This document shows, in pieces, positions 1 to 6,246 of a stretch of DNA of 6,996 nucleotides. This DNA is from an uncultured Lachnospiraceae bacterium (GTDB taxonomy: Bacteria > Bacillota > Clostridia > Lachnospirales > Lachnospiraceae): contig CADCQV010000252.1 of NCBI GenBank assembly GCA_902803625.1, positions 1 through 6,996 on the forward strand, in the 5' to 3' direction. The notes under the pieces are model-generated. The model did not search any database, was not told the origin of the DNA, and saw only the letters and a program-made list of their open reading frames with translations. Position numbers and translations under genes: made by a program. Position 1 is the first letter of the stretch, and the number at the start of each line of letters is the position of its first letter.

Positions 1-1068
1 AAGATTTATCTCACCTTAAATATACTTATGAAGGACAAGGAGCTCTTCGAAGTCTCCGGCCTTTTGGAGCCACTGTACAGAGCAGGGCTTGACGGTGTCA
101 TTGTCCAGGACACCGGTCTTATTTCCCTTATAAAAAGAGAATATCCCGGTCTTCATATTTCTGTGAGCACACAGGGCTTTATCACGGGTGTTCATGGAGC
201 AAAGCTCTTACATGAGATAGGAGCCGACAGGGTGGTTCCCGCAAGGGAGCTTTCCCTAAAGGAAATACGTGATATCAGGGAAAAAGCGGGAGTGGAGGTT
301 GAGTGCTTTATCCATGGCGCTATGTGCTATTCCTATTCCGGAATGTGTCTCTTATCATCATTTCTCGGCGGAAGGAGCGGAAACCGGGGACGCTGCGCCG
401 GTCCCTGCCGTCAGCCCTTTAACGGTAATGACTATCTGCTCTCTATGAAGGATCTCTGTGCCCTGAAGGAAATACCGGCGCTTCTGAAGGCGGGAGTGGA
501 CAGTCTGAAGATCGAGGGCAGGATGAAATCCAGGGAATATGTCTATTTCGTGACACGCTCCTACAGGAAATATCTGGATCACTTTTACGAAACGGGAAAA
601 GCGGAAACAGAGGATGGGGATATACGGGAGCTTAAGGAGCTTTACAGCCGGGGCGGATCAAATGAGGGATATTTCCGCAAGCATAACGGGCCTGAAATGA
701 TCACAAGGGAAAGGGGCAGCTACAAAACCGGCGGCGTAGTGGTGCCTGACCGGGAGCCTTCCCTCGAGGCCTCCGTAACAGCGGTATTTGAAAAGGGCAG
801 AAACGCCCGGATAATACTGGAATACGGCTCCCACAGGGCAGAGTGTGAGGGTATGACGGTTGAAAGGGCGGAAAATAACCCCTTAAGTCCCGCACAGATA
901 GAAAAGCAGCTGAAAAAGACCGGGAAGAGCGGTATCAGCTTTAAGAATCTGAGGCTGATCTCAGATGAGGATATTTTCCTTCCCATTTCAGGGATAAACG
1001 ACCTTAGGAGAAGAGGTATAGAGGCATTAAAGGAGGACATATTGAATGAATACAGACGTTCTCTTTGA
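1..1068 (+). CDS. U32-family peptidase-like protein, catalytic half (5' end outside window)
   Basis: Codons 1-27 are open and in frame with the first ATG (28), reading KIYLTLNIL, the strand that precedes the usual 'LxKDxE' of U32 proteins, so the true start lies upstream and roughly 60-70 residues are missing. Counting from the ATG at 28, the family signature is IHGAMCYSYSGMC (95-107), GGRSGNRGRCAGPC (114-127), SMKDLC (139-144) and KIEGRMK (161-167). Cysteines 100, 107, 123, 127 and 144 match the spacing of residues that bind a 4Fe-4S cluster in the relatives UbiU/UbiV. Family members RlhA and TrhP hydroxylate 23S rRNA or tRNA, so an RNA-modification role is likelier than proteolysis; this is inference. 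Residues from about 230 resemble the start of the DUF3656 region. The ORF ends in EYRRSL just where single-chain clostridial homologues continue into the C-terminal half, here encoded by the overlapping next ORF. Confidence 0.92.
   Translation, partial: KIYLTLNILMKDKELFEVSGLLEPLYRAGLDGVIVQDTGLISLIKREYPGLHISVSTQGFITGVHGAKLLHEIGADRVVPARELSLKEIRDIREKAGVEVECFIHGAMCYSYSGMCLLSSFLGGRSGNRGRCAGPCRQPFNGNDYLLSMKDLCALKEIPALLKAGVDSLKIEGRMKSREYVYFVTRSYRKYLDHFYETGKAETEDGDIRELKELYSRGGSNEGYFRKHNGPEMITRERGSYKTGGVVVPDREPSLEASVTAVFEKGRNARIILEYGSHRAECEGMTVERAENNPLSPAQIEKQLKKTGKSGISFKNLRLISDEDIFLPISGINDLRRRGIEALKEDILNEYRRSL
1031..1036 (+). promoter_or_regulatory. Shine-Dalgarno AGGAGG for the second U32 ORF
   Basis: A perfect AGGAGG lies inside the end of the first U32 ORF, 9 nt before the ATG at 1046. 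It supports separate, translationally coupled initiation of the C-terminal half rather than a simple sequencing frameshift. Confidence 0.8.
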
Positions 1069-1834
1069 AGATGCGGAAACCGCTCACAGGGCATTCAGAC
1101 TGTTAAATTCAGGGGGATTAATAAAAAACATACGGTATTTTATCTCGCCGGAAAGGCCGGAAGGCCTTGATGCAAAAGGCTTTATGCTCCTTTTTCCCTA
1201 TGTGATGCGGAGCTCTCTGGAAGAAATGCTTGTCTTTACGGTTGAAAGGGAGAAGCCGGAAAGAATACTTATCAGAAATACCGAAGAGCTGGGGTTCCTA
1301 AGGGATATCGGATACAAGGGGGAAATACACGCGGATTCCTGTGTTTACAGCTTTAACCGGGAGAGCATCAGGGTATTAAGGGAGCTCGGGATAAGGGAGC
1401 TTACCTGTCCTGCAGAGCTTACGTTTAAGGAGCTTAAGGAAAGGGGACTTGAGGATTCCGTACTTCAGATATACGGCAGGACGCCCCTTATGATTTCCGC
1501 CCAGTGTACATACAAAACCCTTTCCGGGAAATGCGGAAAGAGGAAGGGCGGTTTTTTTTCGGAGATAAGGGACAGGAAAAATGCGGTGCTGCCCGTAAGG
1601 GCTGAGTGCGGGTCTTGCTATAACATTATCTACAATTCCGTTCCGCTTTCGCTCTTTAAGGAGGATTATATGACGGAGGCAGGGGGATTAAAAGCGGTAC
1701 GTCTTGATTTTACGGTGGAAAACGCGGAAAGGGCAGCGGACATACTGGAGAGCTATATTAAAGGAAGGCAGGACAGGCTGGACAGGCTTATAAAGAGCTA
1801 TACCAAGGGACATTTCAGAAAGGGTGTAGAATAA
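1046..1834 (+). CDS. U32-family protein, C-terminal half (DUF3656-type region) as a separate ORF
   Basis: This 262-residue protein resembles the C-terminal part of long (about 650-800 aa) bacterial U32 proteins. Features are a core reading FPYVMR (50-55), IYGRTPLMISAQC (142-154), a second cysteine at 163, the pair C188-x2-C191, YNSVPLSLF (196-204), RLDFTVE (219-225) and the ending TKGHFRKGVE, typical of the end of the full-length protein. The four cysteines 154/163/188/191 could bind metal or an Fe-S cluster; this is inference. The ATG is preceded directly by an in-frame TGA (1043-1045) and by AGGAGG at 9 nt, so this start is well supported. It overlaps the first ORF by 23 nt in the +1 frame. 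It probably works together with the upstream half, as two subunits or as a frameshift fusion. A recent gene split or a sequence error in the overlap are alternatives. Confidence 0.85.
   Translation: MNTDVLFEDAETAHRAFRLLNSGGLIKNIRYFISPERPEGLDAKGFMLLFPYVMRSSLEEMLVFTVEREKPERILIRNTEELGFLRDIGYKGEIHADSCVYSFNRESIRVLRELGIRELTCPAELTFKELKERGLEDSVLQIYGRTPLMISAQCTYKTLSGKCGKRKGGFFSEIRDRKNAVLPVRAECGSCYNIIYNSVPLSLFKEDYMTEAGGLKAVRLDFTVENAERAADILESYIKGRQDRLDRLIKSYTKGHFRKGVE
1063..1068 (+). other. CTT TGA at end of first U32 ORF: candidate +1 frameshift site
   Basis: The first U32 ORF terminates with CTT TGA. A +1 slip there (CTT to TTT, then GAA) enters the frame of the second ORF and would join the two halves into the usual single chain. 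CUU UGA is the slip sequence of the prfB (RF2) programmed frameshift. The prfB stimulators are absent: no SD-like element lies 3 nt upstream (AGGAGG is 26 nt away), and the stop is followed by A rather than C. The codons are visible; the frameshift is speculative. Confidence 0.25.
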
Positions 1835-2302
1835 GTGACAACTGTTATTCTAGGACTTTCAAGATATGTGCTTGCATTCTTTTTTGCACTCTATACCCTG
1901 CACTGCTTTCTGGGCTTCAGCTCGGGAAATGAGGAGGAAAGACGGGGAAGTGCTATTCTGCAGGCTTTGTTCCTGATAATGATACATACGGGTGGTTTTA
2001 CGGTACTGTATTTTAAGACCGGGGATCCGGAGGTACTGTTTTTCTGCGCACTGCAGGAGGTGCTGCTTATCGGATATATGGTGCTTATGAGGATACTGTA
2101 TCCGGGCTGCAGCAGGCTACTCATCAATAATATGTGCCTCTTTCTGGCCGTAGGCTTTGTCATGCTGAACCGCCTCTCACCGGGAGATCATTTAAGGCAG
2201 TTTGTGATCGCTGTTTTTTCACTTATTATCACAATGCCGGTTCCATATCTCACGGGGCGGATAAAAGAGCTCTGGCGTTATACCTATGCCTTCGGCATCT
2301 AG
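1835..2302 (+). CDS. SEDS-family (FtsW/RodA/SpoVE) glycosyltransferase, N-terminal part, ended by an in-frame TAG
   Basis: GTG directly follows the TAA of the U32 ORF, with AAAGGGTG 8 nt upstream. The 155 residues are membrane protein with about five hydrophobic helices (roughly 3-28, 38-59, 65-89, 94-112, 117-140). The pattern NNMCLFLAVGFVMLNRLS (98-115) is characteristic of the N-terminal half of clostridial FtsW/RodA/SpoVE proteins, which polymerise lipid II into glycan strands. Translation stops at TAG 2300-2302, but the same frame continues without other stops to 3160 and encodes the rest of the protein. The full read would be 441 residues with the amber at codon 156, a normal SEDS length. 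The fragment alone lacks the catalytic loop. It is either the 5' part of a pseudogene or one half of a split or recoded protein. Confidence 0.85.
   Translation: MTTVILGLSRYVLAFFFALYTLHCFLGFSSGNEEERRGSAILQALFLIMIHTGGFTVLYFKTGDPEVLFFCALQEVLLIGYMVLMRILYPGCSRLLINNMCLFLAVGFVMLNRLSPGDHLRQFVIAVFSLIITMPVPYLTGRIKELWRYTYAFGI
2300..2302 (+). other. In-frame amber codon interrupting the SEDS gene
   Basis: The codon sits between FGI and GIVLILL, at the junction into a transmembrane helix that is continuous in homologues. From memory of related proteins the position is usually hydrophobic, and TTG to TAG is a single substitution. No other gene ending in this window uses TAG. The change also makes AGGGA (2301-2305), but that is only 3 nt from the downstream GTG, too close for good initiation. 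Confidence 0.8.
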
Positions 2303-2308
2303 GGAATA

Positions 2309-3160
2309 GTGCTTATTCTGCTGGTTGCAGTTCTGGGGCAGGTCACACGCGGCTCCAGACTTTCCATTTCAATAGCAGGCGTTTCTTTTCAAGCATCGGA
2401 ATTTGCAAAGATCCTCTTTATCCTTTTTTTGTCCGGGCTTCTGTCTGAGGACTGCTTTTTCGGGGACAGCAGGAAGGACAGGGAGCTCCGGTCAATAAAT
2501 GCTGTTATAAGCGGCGTATTTGCCCTTGCATACGTTTTCATAATGGTGATCTCAAGAGACCTTGGAGGAGCCGCCATTTTCTTTATGATCTATGTTTTTA
2601 TGCTCTATTTCGCCCTGAAGAAGCCCTGGATCCTGCCGGCTTCAGCAGTGACCGGAGCTTTTGGGGTATTTCTGGGTTATAAGCTTTTTCCGCATGTCAG
2701 GAACCGCTTTTTAGCCTGGAGGGATCCTTTTTCATACATAGAGGGACAGGGCTACCAGATAACCCAGTCACTTTTTGCGATCGGCACCGGGAGCTGGTTC
2801 GGAATGGGCTTAAACGACGGTTCCCCGGACAAAATACCTATTGTCACCAGAGATTTTATTTTTTCTGCCATAGCAGAGGAGCTTGGCTGCATAGTTGCGG
2901 TCTGCCTGATACTTGTCTGTATCAGTACCTTTCTGATGTTTATCAATGCTGCCATGGCCGGAACAGATCCTTTTTTCAGGCTTCTTGCCCTGGGGATCTC
3001 CGTAAGCTATGCTTTTCAGGTTTTCTTAAATATCGGTGGAGTCACGAAATTCATACCCCTTACAGGTGTTACGCTTCCCCTTGTGAGCTACGGTGGCTCC
3101 TCACTCCTGTCAACTGCTCTTATGTTTGCTATAATCCAGGGGATAACCGCCCGAGAATGA
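2309..3160 (+). CDS. SEDS-family (FtsW/RodA/SpoVE) glycosyltransferase, C-terminal catalytic part
   Basis: This is in the same frame as 1835-2302 and separated from it only by TAG GGA ATA, so it is the second part of one SEDS gene. Counting from GTG 2309: GVSFQASEFAKI (24-35) is the family's F-Q-x-S-E-F-x-K helix; WRDPFSYIEGQGYQITQSLFAIGTGSWFG (137-165, quoted in part) is the large extracellular loop; RDFIFSAIAEELG (181-193) carries D182, matching the essential acidic residue of RodA-type enzymes; FIPLTGVTLPLVSYGGSS (248-265) is the C-terminal signature. All catalytic landmarks are intact, and there is no other decay. The GTG has no properly spaced SD, so expression would need reinitiation after the amber or readthrough. 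The TGA at 3158-3160 abuts the PBP start, typical of SEDS-PBP pairs. Confidence 0.9.
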   Translation: MLILLVAVLGQVTRGSRLSISIAGVSFQASEFAKILFILFLSGLLSEDCFFGDSRKDRELRSINAVISGVFALAYVFIMVISRDLGGAAIFFMIYVFMLYFALKKPWILPASAVTGAFGVFLGYKLFPHVRNRFLAWRDPFSYIEGQGYQITQSLFAIGTGSWFGMGLNDGSPDKIPIVTRDFIFSAIAEELGCIVAVCLILVCISTFLMFINAAMAGTDPFFRLLALGISVSYAFQVFLNIGGVTKFIPLTGVTLPLVSYGGSSLLSTALMFAIIQGITARE

Positions 3161-4621
3161 GTGCTGCAGCTGACAGAAACGAATCTTATTATGAAAAAAG
3201 AACGGAATCAGGAAAAGAGCCCTAATCACGAGCTGCATATCATCATGTATTTGTTTGTCACGGTTTTCCTTGTGATCACCGTGTTTTTCTCGGCATATGT
3301 ATACCTGTATGCTCCGAAGACCATTAACAGCTCTTACAATATGCGGCAGCAGAATCTGGAAAGGAAGGTTATCCGGGGCACCATATATTCATCGGACGGG
3401 GAGATCCTGGCAGAGCAGGCAATGAACCATGACAATATAGAGGTCAGGTACTATCCCTATAAGGAGATGTTTGCCCATGCTGTGGGCTATTCCACCCGCG
3501 GGAAATGCGGTGTCGAGTATGCGGGAAATATAGATCTTCTTACCAGCAATGCCCCGGTAAATGAAAGATTGCAGCATGAAATGGCCGGTGAACGGAATTA
3601 CGGGGATAACATAATAACGACCTACGATACCGGGCTTCAGAAGACAGCATATGATGCCCTTGGAGTATATAAGGGAGCAATAATCGTTATCGAAGTAAAG
3701 ACCGGAAGGATCCTTGCCATGGTGAGTAAGCCTGACTTTGATCCCAATACGGTTTCCGAAAACTGGGCAGAGATCTCCGCGGACACGGTGAATTCACCCC
3801 TTGTGAACCGGGCAACCCAGGGACTGTATCCTCCGGGCTCCACCTTTAAGACAGTGACGCTTCTCGAATACATCAGGGAGAACCCCGGAACATATAATGA
3901 TTACAGCTTCAACTGCAAGGGAAGCTTCTCATACGCTGACACAAGGATAAACTGCTTCCACTCCAGCGTACATGGTAAGGTTGACCTTTTGGAGGCATAC
4001 GAAAAGTCCTGTAACAGTGCCTTCGCCAATATCGGTACCCTTATCGATCCGGATTCCTTAAATGAAACCGCCGGAGAGCTTCTCTTTAATAAGGAGCTGC
4101 CCTTTGATATATCATCAGGAAAAAGCAGCTTCGTCCTGAACAGCTCCTCCGGTGAGGAGGAGATAGTCCAGAGTGCTATAGGACAGGGAAACACGCTGAT
4201 GTCACCTGCGCATATGGCTTTGATAACAAGTGCTATTGCAAATAAGGGAGTGCTGATGAAGCCTTATGAGATAGAGCGGGTGGAGAATTACCGGGGTACG
4301 GTGATAAAGGAGTTTAGCCCGGAGGAATATAAGAGGCTTATGTCCGAAGAAGAAGCGGAGATATTAAAGGAATATATGACCGATGTGGTGGAAAACGGTA
4401 CCGGAAGAAAGCTAAAGGACCTTCCCTTCGGTGCCGCGGGAAAGACCGGCTCCGCGGAATACGGGACGATCAAAGGCAACAGCCACTCATGGTTTACGGG
4501 CTTCTCAAATCCTGAGGACCCGGATATAGCGGTAACCATCATAATGGAGGGCGCAGGAAGCGGCAGCGATTATGCGGTTCCAATGGCAAGGAGGATATTT
4601 GAGGCCAGAGGATCTAATTAA
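3161..4621 (+). CDS. Class B penicillin-binding protein (peptidoglycan D,D-transpeptidase)
   Basis: Membrane-anchored transpeptidase that cross-links peptidoglycan outside the membrane, the expected partner of the SEDS protein encoded just upstream. Numbered from GTG 3161 (486 aa): one N-terminal signal-anchor helix (about 28-50); RGTIYSSDGEILA (72-84), the start of the extracellular fold; GYSTRGKCGVE (109-119); and the complete active site, with STFK (S227 nucleophile), SCN (283-285) and KTGSAEYG (428-435). IGQGNTLMSPAHMA (340-353) is also typical. Length and order fit PbpA/PBP2-like class B enzymes. The start is uncertain: GTG 3161 touches the upstream TGA and has a poor SD, suggesting coupling; ATG 3191 (MKKERNQ) gives a more usual short cytoplasmic tail but also lacks a clear SD. 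The gene shows no damage, in contrast to the interrupted SEDS gene. Confidence 0.95.
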   Translation: MLQLTETNLIMKKERNQEKSPNHELHIIMYLFVTVFLVITVFFSAYVYLYAPKTINSSYNMRQQNLERKVIRGTIYSSDGEILAEQAMNHDNIEVRYYPYKEMFAHAVGYSTRGKCGVEYAGNIDLLTSNAPVNERLQHEMAGERNYGDNIITTYDTGLQKTAYDALGVYKGAIIVIEVKTGRILAMVSKPDFDPNTVSENWAEISADTVNSPLVNRATQGLYPPGSTFKTVTLLEYIRENPGTYNDYSFNCKGSFSYADTRINCFHSSVHGKVDLLEAYEKSCNSAFANIGTLIDPDSLNETAGELLFNKELPFDISSGKSSFVLNSSSGEEEIVQSAIGQGNTLMSPAHMALITSAIANKGVLMKPYEIERVENYRGTVIKEFSPEEYKRLMSEEEAEILKEYMTDVVENGTGRKLKDLPFGAAGKTGSAEYGTIKGNSHSWFTGFSNPEDPDIAVTIIMEGAGSGSDYAVPMARRIFEARGSN

Positions 4622-4666
4622 CGGGAAATACCGGAATTCCTTAAATGAGTGTCCTTGAGACTTTGA

Positions 4667-5725
4667 TCAGATGATCCCGGTGATGACGAGATCACGGTTC
4701 TTTGAGAGATCCAGGACATCATTGTCGTTCCGTAGTATCGGACGGGACAGGTCATTTCCGTTATTCATCATGACCTCCCAGGTGGAGCCGTCATTCAGCA
4801 TTACGCGGCTGCCTATAAGCTCATCCACTATATGGCGGGAAAAGAGCTGGGTAAACTGCACGTCATAGCGCTGAAGCATATTTGTTTCAAGAATATGTAT
4901 CACCTCATAGGGACATTTGGGAGCCCTGTAGGAGCGGGCGCTGGTCATCGCCTCATAGGTGTCAAGTATTGTCATAACCCTTGCGTAGGGATCGATCTCC
5001 GCACCCCTAAGCCCCTGCGGATAGCCGGTGCCGTCGGTATATTCATGGTGCTGAAGGGTCGCATTCAGAACGCGCTGCCCGACATTTTTCGAATAGTGAT
5101 TAAGAAGATAATAGCCGTGGAAGGCATGGGTCTTTACAAGGTCGTACTCCATACGGTTAAGCTTTGTGGGCTTGTGTAAAATATCAGGTGGTATCATGTA
5201 TTTCCCGACATCAAAAAGGAAGCCCGAGACGCAGAGCTCATTGGTCTCTGCTTCGCTTAATCCGAGCCATCTCGCAAATATCCTGCTGATAAGCGCCACA
5301 TTAAGGCCATGTGCGTACGGGAGCTGGTCCTCTGAGGGAAGGTGGAGATACAGATAGGCAAAAAGCTCCTTTCCCATCATCTTTTCAGAAACAAGGTTTT
5401 TCACTATCTCCAGAAGATCCTGGATACGGAAGGGAACCTTTTTGTAGATAAAGGAATCCACCGCGACCTTATATGCCATAAGGTTTGCGGTATAATCCTC
5501 CTCAAATTTCTTAAATACCCGTGAAACCCTTACCTTTCCGTAATAGGTCTCGGCAAAATCCTCCTCCTCAAGGATGTTCACCGCAATAAGCTTATAGGCC
5601 GCAAGCTGCCTTCTTATCACGTCATCGACCTTTGCACCCTTTTTTATAACGACCTTATCACCGATGGTGATATTGTCGCCGAGGATCATACCGTCCTTTA
5701 TTTCCGCAAGTGCCACAGTATACAT
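4667..5725 (-). CDS. HD-GYP domain protein (c-di-GMP phosphodiesterase-like) with FD in place of HD
   Basis: HD-GYP enzymes hydrolyse cyclic di-GMP or related dinucleotides. Numbered from the longest frame (TTG 5797, 376 aa): a small N-terminal domain with LAEIKDGMILGDNI (30-43), a helical linker, then the HD-GYP core with H163 (YAHGLNVA), FDVGK (195-199, normally HDxGK), H224, HHEYTDGTGYPQGLRG (250-265) and D279 in ILDTYEAMTSARSYR. A C-terminal beta-rich tail (about 325-376) ends in DLVITGII. The metal ligand H of HD is F195 (TTT, 5213-5215); the other ligands and the GYP loop remain. I chose ATG 5725: the promoter at 5806-5834 predicts transcription from about 5799, which leaves TTG 5797 no leader, and the family's 'LxxxKxGMxL' motif begins just after this ATG. 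The gene converges on the PBP with a 45-bp gap and no clear terminator. The FD change may lower catalysis or make it a nucleotide sensor. Confidence 0.92.
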   Translation of the reverse strand: MYTVALAEIKDGMILGDNITIGDKVVIKKGAKVDDVIRRQLAAYKLIAVNILEEEDFAETYYGKVRVSRVFKKFEEDYTANLMAYKVAVDSFIYKKVPFRIQDLLEIVKNLVSEKMMGKELFAYLYLHLPSEDQLPYAHGLNVALISRIFARWLGLSEAETNELCVSGFLFDVGKYMIPPDILHKPTKLNRMEYDLVKTHAFHGYYLLNHYSKNVGQRVLNATLQHHEYTDGTGYPQGLRGAEIDPYARVMTILDTYEAMTSARSYRAPKCPYEVIHILETNMLQRYDVQFTQLFSRHIVDELIGSRVMLNDGSTWEVMMNNGNDLSRPILRNDNDVLDLSKNRDLVITGII

Positions 5726-5739
5726 CAGCCAGAAATATT

Positions 5740-5743
5740 CTCC
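5740..5743 (-). promoter_or_regulatory. GGAG ribosome site for the HD-GYP ATG at 5725
   Basis: GGAG on the minus strand lies 14 nt before ATG 5725, which is longer than ideal. It is the only SD-like sequence near a usable start; TTG 5797 has none. It supports, but does not prove, the shorter 352-residue protein. Confidence 0.45.
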
Positions 5744-5805
5744 AGAAAGTAAGGATATGTATCTGTCTAAAACCCGACGGTCTTTGAACAGGTACAAGCA
5801 TATTC

Positions 5806-5834
5806 ATTGTATTTGTTACTTAATGTTATGTCAA
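5806..5834 (-). promoter_or_regulatory. Sigma-A promoter reading left into the HD-GYP gene
   Basis: Read on the minus strand: TTGACA (5834-5829), exactly 17 nt, then TACAAT (5811-5806). The -35 is a perfect consensus match and the -10 matches 5 of 6. The predicted transcription start is near 5799, giving a leader of about 75 nt before ATG 5725. The -35 box is one outer arm of the inverted repeat 5830-5854. Confidence 0.82.
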
Positions 5835-5854
5835 TCACCTCAGGGGTGTTTGAC
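5830..5854. repeat. 25-bp inverted repeat joining the two divergent -35 boxes (operator-like)
   Basis: Left arm GTCAATCACC (5830-5839), 5-nt centre TCAGG, right arm GGTGTTTGAC (5845-5854). Nine of ten arm positions pair; only T5835/T5849 does not. The outer five bases of each arm are the -35 TTGAC of one promoter, on opposite strands. The CACC/GGTG part is symmetry beyond what two -35 boxes need, which suggests a dimeric regulator site. No regulator gene is in the window. Confidence 0.6.
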
Positions 5855-5878
5855 GGGTATAGTTGTTTAATTTCTAAA
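5850..5878 (+). promoter_or_regulatory. Probable sigma-A promoter reading right into the small gene/DUF2953 pair
   Basis: TTGACG (5850-5855; 5 of 6), 17 nt, TCTAAA (5873-5878; 4 of 6). Transcription would start near 5885, about 14 nt before ATG 5899. It is weaker than the leftward promoter. An alternative -10 is CATATT near 5886-5891 with TTGTTT as -35. The TTGAC of its -35 is the right arm of the inverted repeat. Confidence 0.55.
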
Positions 5879-5898
5879 AATGTGGCATATTTAAGAGC

Positions 5899-6246
5899 AT
5901 GAGGTTTATCCGGGAGCTGTATATTTCCCGCAGCCTGAAGGGGAAAGAGAATAAAATAAGAACGAAGCTAATGCTCGGCATGGGGATGCTCGGGGTGTAC
6001 TGCATCGCGGTGCCGCTTTACGGCTCAGATCCGCTGGAAATATATAATGCTGCGGAGCTGAAGCAGAGATGGTACAGAAGGTCGTCTCTTCTGATCGTGG
6101 GCTTTGCCGGTGCAAAAAAGGAGGCGGAATATATGTCCGCCAATATCCTTTCAGAGATATATGAAAGACAGGGAGATTATGATAGCAGGCGTTTCTTTAA
6201 GATACGGGAGGGCCTGCCGGAAAGGAGCAGTGCTGCCGCACCATGA
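5899..6246 (+). CDS. Uncharacterised 115-residue protein
   Basis: I do not recognise a named domain. The product is small, rich in Arg/Lys/Glu and mostly soluble-looking: an N-terminal MRFIRELYISRSLKGKENKI, a central AVPLYGSDPLEIYNAAELKQ (37-56), the hydrophobic strand LLIVGFAGAKKEAEYM (64-79), then a helix and an acidic/basic end. The pattern is reminiscent of small proteins found beside DUF2953 genes in Lachnospiraceae, which is a recollection, not a search. The start is ATG 5899; it has no strong SD, and the predicted leader is only about 14 nt. The stop overlaps the next gene as ATGA (6243-6246), so the two are co-transcribed and translationally coupled. Coding is supported by this coupling, the upstream promoter and continuous codon use like its neighbours. 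Confidence 0.7.
   Translation: MRFIRELYISRSLKGKENKIRTKLMLGMGMLGVYCIAVPLYGSDPLEIYNAAELKQRWYRRSSLLIVGFAGAKKEAEYMSANILSEIYERQGDYDSRRFFKIREGLPERSSAAAP

Noticed and set aside
2300..2302. TAG as a pyrrolysine codon
   Set aside because: SEDS proteins have no known pyrrolysine site, the position is in a hydrophobic helix, and no pyl genes are visible. A nonsense change or error is simpler.
2134..2448. Plus-strand frame of 104 codons bridging the SEDS amber codon in another frame
   Set aside because: It lies inside the SEDS gene, its translation has no membrane-protein or family character, and the frame carrying the SEDS motifs continues past the stop. It is an out-of-frame shadow, not evidence for a frameshift.
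4622..4666. Possible bidirectional terminator between the convergent PBP and HD-GYP genes
   Set aside because: Only the short palindrome GGAATTCC and a weak CTTAA/TTGAG pairing are present. There is no GC-rich stem followed by a T-run on either strand.
5726..5799. Riboswitch (for example a c-di-GMP riboswitch) in the HD-GYP leader
   Set aside because: The leader is about 75 nt and I can find neither the conserved GEMM core nor a convincing stem set.
2372..6198. 17-bp direct match (2372-2388 and 6182-6198) between the SEDS gene and the small gene
   Set aside because: The two copies are read in different codon phases and encode unrelated residues, and there is no flanking similarity. It is probably coincidence, although an exact 17-mer is uncommon at this scale.
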